Part shown: piece after piece, positions 1-5,692 of the stretch
Numbering within the stretch: the stretch's first letter is position 1
Layout: each line of letters starts with the position of its first letter
Position numbers and translations under genes: made by a program
DNA from: Caldisericota bacterium
Lineage (GTDB): Bacteria; Caldisericota; Caldisericia; Cryosericales; Cryosericaceae
DNA length: 14,685 bases
Assembly (NCBI GenBank): GCA_026390195.1
Contig: JAPLGK010000136.1
Location: forward strand, 1 to 14,685
Direction of reading: 5' to 3'
Notes under the pieces: generated by a model
Database searches by the model: none
The model's input: the letters and a program-made list of their open reading frames with translations, nothing else
What the model was told of the DNA's origin: nothing

Positions 1-271
1 GGTGGGCGTTCCCGAGTAGCAGGACGAAGATGTGTCCCGCGCCGATGGCCAAGGCGTTGTCCCGTGCGAGGTCGATCAGGTGCTCGTCCGTCCCGGCGCA
101 GCGCACCAGGCAGACTCCTGACGCCTCGTTGAACGCCAGCCCGAACTTCACGCCCGGGACAGCGTTCACGACTGCCTCATAGATGTCCTCTACACTCTTG
201 ATGAAGTGAGTCTGTCCGATAACAATATTCAGGTCCTCGCCCTTTGTGACTGCTACCAACTCCAGTTGCAT
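1..271 (-). CDS. Adenosine-specific kinase family protein (PF04008), N-terminal part, cut by window edge
   Basis: The 90 visible codons start MQLELVAVTKGEDLNIVIGQ and continue through THFIKSVEDIYEA, VPGVKFGLAFNEASG, CLVRCAGTDEHLIDLA and ALAIGAGHIFVLLLGNA. I recognise these as the conserved N-terminal half of the adenosine-specific kinase family (formerly DUF355), whose members are about 160 aa. The family is known from archaea such as Pyrobaculum and from deep-branching bacteria. It is a soluble protein reported to bind adenosine, but its physiological role is poorly defined. The ATG at 271-269 is preceded by GGAGG at 283-279 with a spacing of 7, so the start is secure. A sigma70-like promoter lies just upstream at 290-317. 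The C-terminal half lies beyond position 1, so completeness cannot be judged. The family call is made from memory of the motif pattern, not from a search. Confidence 0.85.
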   Translation of the reverse strand, partial: MQLELVAVTKGEDLNIVIGQTHFIKSVEDIYEAVVNAVPGVKFGLAFNEASGVCLVRCAGTDEHLIDLARDNALAIGAGHIFVLLLGNAH

Positions 272-289
272 GGCATCACCTCCACAGGC

Positions 290-317
290 ATTGTAGCGTC
301 AGGCGCAGTCTCGGCAA
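290..317 (-). promoter_or_regulatory. Sigma70-like promoter for the adenosine-specific kinase gene
   Basis: Read on the minus strand, TTGCCG (317-312), a 16-nt spacer and TACAAT (295-290) form a good -35/-10 pair. Initiation would fall around 283, so the leader would consist of little more than the GGAGG Shine-Dalgarno sequence. The promoter lies inside the tail of the decayed photolyase segment, which fits that segment no longer being under coding constraint. Confidence 0.45.
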
Positions 318-329
318 CGAGTTCGCACG

Positions 330-484
330 GAAGTGCTTCGGCCAACGGAGACTGGCTTGGTCCGCGGCCTCCAGCGAGATCCAGCTGTTCCAGACGAGCA
401 TGTCGCGGTGCATCCAGTACGCGACGGGCCCGTCGGACCACGTGGGAGGTTGCTGAGTGCTCGATTCCTTCGCGATTGTGCCAT
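330..484 (-). pseudogene. Decayed N-terminal fragment of a class II (CPD) DNA photolyase
   Basis: An ATG at 484-482 follows a perfect AGGAGG (496-491) with a spacing of 6 and reads MAQSRRNRALSNLPR. After a one-base shift between about 480 and 440, the next frame reads DGPVAYWMHRDMLVWNSW and then LEAADQAS. Class II CPD photolyases start with a KRIRAL-type segment followed by the hallmark DGPVVYWMSRDQR..NWALL (for example the Methanosarcina enzyme). The order, spacing and many hallmark residues (DGPV, YWM, RD, W) are all present here. After about position 345 the similarity is lost, and the frame closes at the Shine-Dalgarno sequence of the downstream kinase gene. Only the first 40 or so of roughly 450 residues remain, across two frames, so no functional enzyme is made. 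It could instead be a short orphan ORF, but the hallmark match makes a gene relic more likely. Confidence 0.5.
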
Positions 485-510
485 GCCGTTCCTCCTGGGT
501 TCCCTGTGTT

Positions 511-550
511 GGTTGACAACCCGTGCATGCTTGGTACCCTGCATACAGGG
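511..550 (+). promoter_or_regulatory. Probable promoter with two inverted repeats upstream of the AIM24-family gene
   Basis: TTGACA at 513-518, a 16-nt spacer and TACCCT at 535-540 form a plausible sigma70 promoter with a perfect -35 and a weak -10. Two inverted repeats overlap it. GGTTGACAACC (511-521) covers the -35, and CCCTGCATACAGGG (537-550) covers the -10 and start region. Either could be an operator, although neither matches a regulator site I can name. Confidence 0.35.
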
Positions 551-591
551 ACAGCACACGTGAAGCTACGCCCAATTGACAGGAGGTATCC

Positions 592-1266
592 ATGCAATAC
601 AAGATCATGTATCAGCCGTCTTACTCTTTGCTCGAGCTGCAGCTCGACCCGTCTGAGTCAGTCGTCGCCGAATCAGACGCTATGGTCAGCATGACGCCGA
701 ATGTCAAGATGGACACAGCCGCCAAGGGAGGCCTATTTGGCGCTCTGAAGCGTGCCGTCGGGGGCGAGAGCATGTTCCAGAACACCTTTACGGCCCAGGA
801 GGGCCTGGGCAGGGTGACCTTTGCCCCGACCATGGTGGGGGACATCGCCGCCCGCGAGATGAGGGGCGAGAGCCTGTTCGTCCAGTCAGGCTCGTTTCTT
901 GCATCGTCTCCGTCGATCGAGCTCGACACCAAGTGGGGTGGAGCCCGGACGTTCTTTTCCAGAGAAGGTCTGTTCGTCCTCAAGGCGACCGGCGTGGGCA
1001 TGCTCTTCATGTCCAGCTACGGCGCCATTCATGCCGTGACGCTTGCTCCGGGCGAGCAGCTGGTCATGGACACTGGACACATGGTTGCCTTCGACGCGAC
1101 GATGGGGTACCACGTCCGGCCGGTCGGCGGTCTGAAGCAGACACTGTTCTCGGGCGAGGGTCTGGTCGTGGATCTGACCGGACCGGGCACGATCTATATG
1201 CAGACGCGCAACTTCGGCGCCTTCGTGAACTACCTGGTTCCCAAGCTGCCCTTCAAGCACGACTGA
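592..1266 (+). CDS. AIM24 / TIGR00266 family protein
   Basis: This 224-aa soluble protein belongs to the AIM24 family (PF01987, TIGR00266), named after a yeast mitochondrial protein. Bacterial and archaeal members are common but have no assigned biochemical function. Visible family features are the N-terminal MQYKIMYQPSYSLLELQLDP strand, the GGLFGALKRAVGGESMF segment, the repeated glycine-rich turns LFVQSGSFLA and REGLFVLKATGVGML, and the late FSGEGLVVDLTGPGTIYMQT segment. Together these are typical of the beta-helical fold, and the length is normal for the family. AGGAGG at 581-586 precedes the ATG by 5 nt, so the start is clear. There is no signal peptide or membrane helix. It stands alone on the plus strand, convergent with the pseudoenzyme gene, with a promoter at 511-540 and a hairpin at its end. 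Confidence 0.9.
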   Translation: MQYKIMYQPSYSLLELQLDPSESVVAESDAMVSMTPNVKMDTAAKGGLFGALKRAVGGESMFQNTFTAQEGLGRVTFAPTMVGDIAAREMRGESLFVQSGSFLASSPSIELDTKWGGARTFFSREGLFVLKATGVGMLFMSSYGAIHAVTLAPGEQLVMDTGHMVAFDATMGYHVRPVGGLKQTLFSGEGLVVDLTGPGTIYMQTRNFGAFVNYLVPKLPFKHD

Positions 1267-1284
1267 TCGTTGCTCCCGAAAGAG

Positions 1285-1314
1285 GAAGAGGCCGGCAGCA
1301 CTGCCGGCCTCTTC
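1285..1314. terminator. Perfect 13-bp hairpin between convergent genes
   Basis: The arms GAAGAGGCCGGCA (1285-1297) and TGCCGGCCTCTTC (1302-1314) pair without mismatch around a GCAC loop. The hairpin lies 19 nt after the AIM24 stop and about 40 nt beyond the stop of the convergent gene ending at 1355. The plus strand has no U-tract after it; the minus strand is followed by a pyrimidine-rich stretch. It probably acts as a shared, bidirectional terminator. Confidence 0.65.
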
Positions 1315-1354
1315 GCACAGAAGGACGTTCACGGGCACTGACCGCCCGACGGAA

Positions 1355-3376
1355 CTACTCGATGACGATAACCTCTGGCGCGGTTGATGTCATGTTGCTC
1401 TGGACGATGGCTGCGCGGTTGGCGGTGATCGCCCTGAGATCCCCGTCCTGTACCAATTCCTTGCGTTCGAGCAGCAGGACATCGTCGCGACGGTCCAGCT
1501 GCCCTCTCTCAACAAGAAGGTCTCCTGCGTGCAGGAGGAGCATCCGGGCCCGCGATAGCGACTTGGTGACGTAGAACCAGGCTTTTTCTGTGACGGCTGA
1601 CGTTCGCATCATCGCCTGGTACCTCTTCCTGAGCAGAATATCGCTCCCACCGGGCAGCGAATCCAGCCAGGCGAGCGGATCATGGGCTGCTTCCACGCGA
1701 GTCGCTGCCCCGGTTTCGCGTGCCCGCAGCAGGGCGACAGGAAGCAGGTCACTGCGTTCCTGCAGGGTCGGAGATCCGACGTCAACGATCGATGTCCTGA
1801 AAAAGGAAAACGCTCGCATGAAGGCTTCCAGGTCGCGCTCGACAGTGAGGTCCGTGCACAGGGTGCGCAAGGCCTGTTCGGAATCACCCTTCGCTATCGC
1901 TTCGGCAGCGAGACGCGCAGTATCGTCGGAGACCTTGGCTGCGATGCGGTCGAGATGAGTCCACGGGTCCAGGCCGGCCGTGTCGCTGGCTGCCTCGAGG
2001 ACTTCGCCGAGACGGTCCTGGATGCCGCGGTGTGCCAGCGCATGGCTCAGGTCGTCTGCCCGGAACGAGGACGAAACCAGCAGAAGGAGGAGGTTCAGAA
2101 CGAGAGGATGCACGAAGGTCAGCAGCTGTTGGAGGTTGGCCAGCGTCTCGTCGCCGGTCAGGGTCTCGACCTGGACGCCGTCCAGTTCCGCGAGGGGGGT
2201 GGTGTTGTCGCTGATCCATCGCTCTAGGCGAGGCACGGCAAGCCGAACGGCTACCGCCGCCCGCGAGACGCGTGGAAGACGGATGAGGGACTTTGCGGAC
2301 AGTCTGACTCTGGCAGTCGTCCGCTGCAGCAACAGATCGTCCAGCGCGTCTCGCGGCAGCCCTGCGCGGTCGAGCAGGTTGTGGGCGAAGGTCCAGTCGA
2401 TGTAGACGGAACCGTCGAACACTCTCGCGACGTCCGGTGGAATCGGTGGCATCCGGTGCCCAAGCAGCAGTGCCCCCGCGTCCTTCGACAAATCGTGGAG
2501 AAGTTCGACGACGATATCGGCGGCCATGGGGCCCAGTGGACGTGGTGTCAGACGCGCCAGCGCACGTCGTGAGAACGCTCGTGCCGTGGCGTGCGCAGGG
2601 GCAGGAAGGGCAGACAGGAACGTCAATTCCTGGCCGTCCCAGATCCAGTCGAGAGTGCAAGGCATGGCCATCCGGTCACCGAGGAGCGCGGCCAGACGTG
2701 CAGACTGGCTGATAGGGCGTTCGTCAGCGGGTGACGCCGTTGGCCGGCGGAGGACTTCACCGGTCGTGCTGACGGTCCACTCCCAAGCAGCTGCTTCAGC
2801 ATCACCTGTACCCAGCGTACAGTGTACGATGGCATTCGACTCCCCGAGGCTGGCATTCGGCGACCAGGCGCGGCCCGAGAGTCCGGGGTGGAGGTCTGCG
2901 CGTTGTGCGAGGACCGCCATGGAGGCGGTTGACAGGTACTCGGCCTCCGTCACGCCGGCGTTACGGGCTCTCTGGATGGTCTGAATGTCCAGAAGTCGCA
3001 GCCATGACTCCCGGATGCCGTGTTGCAGCTCTGCGAGTCCGTGGAAGATCTCCGCTGTGTCGAAGGCGCCGGGGTCAAACCAGACCCATGAGTGCGGCAC
3101 GATCGGTGAGCATCGTTCCGTGATGTCGGGACCGATCGATTCGACCAGTCGGGCGAAGGAGGGGGCGTCGGCAGAGAAGTCGTGCTTCTCCAGCGCGCGC
3201 CGGGCGTCAGCCAGCGTTCTTGCTCCCGAGAGGGCATGACGGTACGCGGTTCCAGGCAGGACAAATGTCTCAGTGACGTTGTAGTTGCCTGCAATCATGG
3301 CGAGGGTGGCCCCGCCAGTCATGCCGACGTTGCGAAGAGGCAGGAGGCGCGGTTCGTGCAATCGGATCCATTTCAT
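1355..3376 (-). CDS. Degenerate PEP-synthase / rifampicin-phosphotransferase-like protein lacking the phosphohistidine domain
   Basis: The 673-aa protein has the layout of PEP-utilising dikinases (PEP synthase, rifampicin phosphotransferase Rph), but only its first two domains. Residues about 15-250 resemble the PPDK/ATP-grasp domain: VGMTGGATL in place of VGGKGASL, then FVLPGTAYRHAL. The end of that domain reads TLDWIWDGQELTFLSALP where active enzymes have DIEWA...LYLLQARP. The usual RSSA loop is replaced by PHSWVW (94-99). The middle domain is better preserved: VDVGSPTLQERSDLL (531-545) matches the GEIDLxRPRWxExPxxLL segment, and LLVERGQLDRRDDVLLLERKEL (620-641) matches the GRRLVERGxLDxxDDVFYLTxxEL segment. 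The protein stops at VIVIE, just where the linker to the phosphohistidine domain normally begins. Catalysis of the usual type is therefore unlikely. The ATG at 3376 overlaps the exporter stop as ATGA, so I prefer it to an upstream start at 3439 that would lie inside the exporter gene. Family placement is from motif memory. Confidence 0.65.
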   Translation of the reverse strand: MKWIRLHEPRLLPLRNVGMTGGATLAMIAGNYNVTETFVLPGTAYRHALSGARTLADARRALEKHDFSADAPSFARLVESIGPDITERCSPIVPHSWVWFDPGAFDTAEIFHGLAELQHGIRESWLRLLDIQTIQRARNAGVTEAEYLSTASMAVLAQRADLHPGLSGRAWSPNASLGESNAIVHCTLGTGDAEAAAWEWTVSTTGEVLRRPTASPADERPISQSARLAALLGDRMAMPCTLDWIWDGQELTFLSALPAPAHATARAFSRRALARLTPRPLGPMAADIVVELLHDLSKDAGALLLGHRMPPIPPDVARVFDGSVYIDWTFAHNLLDRAGLPRDALDDLLLQRTTARVRLSAKSLIRLPRVSRAAVAVRLAVPRLERWISDNTTPLAELDGVQVETLTGDETLANLQQLLTFVHPLVLNLLLLLVSSSFRADDLSHALAHRGIQDRLGEVLEAASDTAGLDPWTHLDRIAAKVSDDTARLAAEAIAKGDSEQALRTLCTDLTVERDLEAFMRAFSFFRTSIVDVGSPTLQERSDLLPVALLRARETGAATRVEAAHDPLAWLDSLPGGSDILLRKRYQAMMRTSAVTEKAWFYVTKSLSRARMLLLHAGDLLVERGQLDRRDDVLLLERKELVQDGDLRAITANRAAIVQSNMTSTAPEVIVIE

Positions 3377-4644
3377 GGAGATGCCGTGACACCAGCGCAG
3401 GCTCTGTTGCGCACACATAGGATCATGAACATCGCCCATGCCAGCAGCGTGGCCGTCGCGCCAGCGGCGATCGGCAAGTTGATGTTGATGGACGTGATGA
3501 TGCCTGCGATGATCGGTGGGATGGCCTGGCCCAGCGACGTGATAGACTGATTGATGCCGAGGATCTCCCCCTGTTCCTCCTGGGTTGCGAGTCCCGAGGC
3601 GATGGCCGTTGCGTTGGGCTGGCTGAGTCCCTGGAAGACGGCGACGAATGGGACGATGGCGTACAGCCAGCCGGACTGGCGTGGGACCAGAAGCATGGGC
3701 AGGCTCAGGCCGGAGAGCAGCAGGGCGACACGCAGGACCTGTGATGGGTGCCAGCGGCGCGATATCGGACGCAGGAGGCCGCCCTGCGCAATGACAATCC
3801 AGATGCCCATGTAGCCCAGGAACATCCCAATCTGGCCGGCGTCAAACCTGAACTTGGCAATCAGGAACACCTGGAAGAACTGTGTGAAGAAGTTCCAGCC
3901 GAGCGTCATCAGGAAGACGACCGAGAAGAATGCGCGCAGGTTCGCGTAGGCGAACGCCTTGCGGACATTCGCCACGCCCGCTAGCAGGTTCACACGGGCC
4001 GTACTACGGATGCAGAGCGTCTCGGGGATCAGAAGCTGGACCAGCAGCGTCGCCAGTGCAGTCAGTCCTGTGGCGAACCAGAACGGGGTCGACGGCCCAA
4101 ACCAGGGCAGGACATTCGGGTTCGCCAGCACGCCGCCCATGACGGGCCCAAGAATGAAGCCCATGCCGAAGGCGACGCCTACCAGGCCGAAATTGCGCGC
4201 CCGCTCCTGCGGTTCACTGATGTCGCTGATGATGGACTGGGCAATGGAGATGTTGCCGCCCGTGAACCCGTCGGTCATACGTCCCAGGAACAACATCCAG
4301 AGATGGCCGGTCAAGATGCCGACGGCAAAGACGATGTACGCGGCGACCGTGCCCAACTGCGAGACGAGCAACATCTTCTTGCGCCCATACCGGTCTGCCA
4401 GGGTGCCTAGCATGGGAGCGCCGAAGAACTGCGCGGCCGAATACGAAGCGATCAGCAGTCCGAGGATGACCGACCTGGTCGCGAAAGGCATCGCGGCTGG
4501 GAGCACGGAAGATGCTGTGCTGAGGATGACGGGTGCGGTGACCGGGATGACGACGCCGACCCCGAGGAGACCGATGAAGATGGTCAGGAACATGGCAGCA
4601 AGGATCTGCCGCTTCTTGAGTCCAGTACACGCGAATTGTGCCAC
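3373..4644 (-). CDS. MFS transporter, DHA1 drug-exporter type
   Basis: About 423 aa with some 12 hydrophobic helices, the usual size for a DHA1 family proton-coupled exporter in the inner membrane. MFS motif A, GTLADRYGRKK (about residues 81-91), lies between helices 2 and 3. The LGRMTDGFTGGN segment follows (121-132, motif B-like). Motif C of antiporters, GFILGPVMGG (163-172), sits in helix 5. A second-half EILGINQSITSLGQAIPPIIAG segment is also typical. The substrate cannot be inferred. The gene has no ATG near its start. GTG at 4644 lies 7 nt after GGAGG (4656-4652), while TTG at 4647 lies 4 nt after it; I prefer the GTG. The gene is first in a two-gene operon, with its stop overlapping the next start (ATGA), and has its own promoter at 4709-4737. 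Confidence 0.88.
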   Translation of the reverse strand: MAQFACTGLKKRQILAAMFLTIFIGLLGVGVVIPVTAPVILSTASSVLPAAMPFATRSVILGLLIASYSAAQFFGAPMLGTLADRYGRKKMLLVSQLGTVAAYIVFAVGILTGHLWMLFLGRMTDGFTGGNISIAQSIISDISEPQERARNFGLVGVAFGMGFILGPVMGGVLANPNVLPWFGPSTPFWFATGLTALATLLVQLLIPETLCIRSTARVNLLAGVANVRKAFAYANLRAFFSVVFLMTLGWNFFTQFFQVFLIAKFRFDAGQIGMFLGYMGIWIVIAQGGLLRPISRRWHPSQVLRVALLLSGLSLPMLLVPRQSGWLYAIVPFVAVFQGLSQPNATAIASGLATQEEQGEILGINQSITSLGQAIPPIIAGIITSININLPIAAGATATLLAWAMFMILCVRNRACAGVTASP

Positions 4645-4651
4645 CAAGTCA

Positions 4652-4684
4652 CCTCCACCGGCCGGACATGAGCTCGGCCGACGG
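4652..4684 (-). promoter_or_regulatory. Leader hairpin overlapping the exporter Shine-Dalgarno sequence
   Basis: On the minus strand CCGTCGGCCG (4684-4675) can pair with CGGCCGGTGG (4664-4655), giving 10 bp with two G-U wobbles around a 10-nt loop. The 3' arm takes in the first two G residues of the GGAGG ribosome-binding site (4656-4652). This arrangement could throttle translation until the stem is opened. No conserved riboswitch is recognised. Confidence 0.35.
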
Positions 4685-4708
4685 CTTCAAACCTTCAGTC
4701 TGCCACCT

Positions 4709-4737
4709 ATTGTAGCTTTCCGTGGTGTCGGGGTCAA
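4709..4737 (-). promoter_or_regulatory. Sigma70 promoter of the exporter/pseudoenzyme operon
   Basis: TTGACC (4737-4732), a 17-nt spacer and TACAAT (4714-4709) match the consensus closely. Initiation near 4702 would leave a leader of about 55 nt carrying the hairpin at the ribosome-binding site. This separates the two-gene unit from the upstream nucleotidase gene. Confidence 0.6.
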
Positions 4738-4745
4738 CGGGCAGC

Positions 4746-5465
4746 TCACCGCTCAAGGACATCAGGAGCGTCGAGCAGAACCAGGAGTTCGGAGAGTGAC
4801 TGGATGATATTCAGTGTCGTGGTCGGAGCAGACGGGGTGGTATGATGTCGGCGATACCAGCAGAAGTCCATGCCGGCTTCCCGGGCGCCAGCGTCATCAC
4901 TGATGATGGAGTCGCCGACAAAGAGACATTGCTCCGCGGCCATGCCCAGCAGTTGGAGGGTGTAATTGAAGATCCGGGGATCCGGTTTCTCGATGCCGAT
5001 GTCCCCCGAGATGACGACGACGTCGAGGGATCGGGCAAGGCCGGATGCCGCGAGCCGCCGTCTCTGGACGGCAGGATGCTCGTGGTTGCTGATGATGCCG
5101 GTGACATACCAGCCGTGGAGAGAAGCAAGGACGCAAGAGGCAGCTGGTTCGGCGACACTGTGCTCCGCAAATGCCGCGTCGAATGCCAGTGCTGCGGCGT
5201 GTGTGTCTACGTGGTCTGACATGGGGAGAAGTCGGGCCAGGGACTCGAACGTCTGGTCGGACACCTCGGCACGAGTGATACGTTTCTGCACATAGAGGTC
5301 CCAGGTGATGTCGCTCGCATGCTGGAACGCCGCAAGAACAACGTCGGGGGACAGGCCTGTGACGGGGTAGAGGTCGAAGACGGCTCTGCATGCTGCAGCC
5401 TCGCTGGCTCTGAAATCCAGCAGCGTGTCGTCGACATCAAAGAGGACAGCATCATATCTGCGCAT
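4746..5465 (-). CDS. HAD-superfamily hydrolase, YjjG-like pyrimidine nucleotidase
   Basis: The 239-aa cytoplasmic protein shows all HAD motifs in order: DVDDTLLDF (motif I, nucleophile Asp10 and acid Asp12), GIISN (motif II, Ser126), GIEKPDPRIF (motif III, Lys160) and FVGDSIISDDAGAREAGM (motif IV, Asp185 and Asp190). The closing CWYRRHH resembles the CWxNxHH ending of YjjG (TIGR02254), a 5'-nucleotidase that removes phosphate from non-canonical pyrimidine nucleotides. Other HAD phosphatases of this subfamily remain possible. The ATG at 5465 puts motif I at residue 10, as is normal; an in-frame ATG at 5495 has no ribosome-binding site. Only a weak AGG precedes the chosen start. The gene lies 58 nt downstream of tRNA-Ser on the same strand with no clear promoter of its own, so read-through from the tRNA promoter is likely. 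Confidence 0.82.
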   Translation of the reverse strand: MRRYDAVLFDVDDTLLDFRASEAAACRAVFDLYPVTGLSPDVVLAAFQHASDITWDLYVQKRITRAEVSDQTFESLARLLPMSDHVDTHAAALAFDAAFAEHSVAEPAASCVLASLHGWYVTGIISNHEHPAVQRRRLAASGLARSLDVVVISGDIGIEKPDPRIFNYTLQLLGMAAEQCLFVGDSIISDDAGAREAGMDFCWYRRHHTTPSAPTTTLNIIQSLSELLVLLDAPDVLER

Positions 5466-5523
5466 GGGCAACCTGGATTGATCTGGCGTGAGCATCTGAC
5501 CACAGACATGGACGCTTCCACAC

Positions 5524-5616
5524 TGGCGGAGAGGGTGGGATTTGAACCCACGTGGCAGGGGTTACCCACCAACCCGCTCTCCAGGCGGGTGCTTTCAGCC
5601 GCTCAGCCACCTCTCC
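5524..5616 (-). tRNA. tRNA-Ser (anticodon GGA)
   Basis: The 93-nt class II tRNA folds fully. The acceptor GGAGAGG pairs with CCTCTCC, followed by discriminator G and an encoded CCA (5526-5524). The anticodon stem CCCGC/GCGGG encloses the loop CTGGAGA with anticodon GGA at 5582-5580. A long variable arm follows, then a T arm GTGGG-TTCAAAT-CCCAC. The long variable arm and discriminator G are serine-specific features. It reads UCC and UCU codons. Confidence 0.96.
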
Positions 5617-5641
5617 GCATGGTAGGAACACGAACAGAACA

Positions 5642-5670
5642 AGTATAGGGAAAAACGTCCCCGCATGCAA
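5642..5670 (-). promoter_or_regulatory. Promoter of the tRNA-Ser gene
   Basis: TTGCAT (5670-5665), a 17-nt spacer and TATACT (5647-5642) precede the mature 5' end at 5616. A start near 5635 would give a leader of about 20 nt for RNase P to remove. Confidence 0.55.
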
Positions 5671-5679
5671 CGAATGGGG
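5651..5679 (-). terminator. Weak candidate terminator after the diguanylate cyclase gene
   Basis: CCCC (5679-5676) can pair with GGGG (5662-5659), and TTTTT follows at 5655-5651. The stem is short and overlaps the tRNA promoter, so the call is tentative. Confidence 0.25.
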
Positions 5680-5692
5680 AGCCAACGGCCGT

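Noticed and set aside
206..694. 162-codon plus-strand frame at the left end
   Set aside because: It overlaps the kinase start, both promoters and the AIM24 start. Its composition is Ser/Arg/Cys-rich, typical of non-coding frames.
1884..2660. 258-codon minus-strand frame inside the pseudoenzyme gene
   Set aside because: It is an alternative frame of the same strand with Arg/Pro-rich low-complexity translation. The real frame has the recognisable segments.
3377..3439. Upstream start at 3439 for the pseudoenzyme gene
   Set aside because: It would overlap the exporter by 67 nt and add MGDVHDPMCAQQS-type residues that are exporter codons in another frame. The ATGA overlap at 3376 is the standard coupling.
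3959..4807. 282-codon open frame on the plus strand
   Set aside because: It is antisense to the MFS exporter and its promoter region, with no ribosome-binding site or recognisable domain. It results from G+C-rich codon use.
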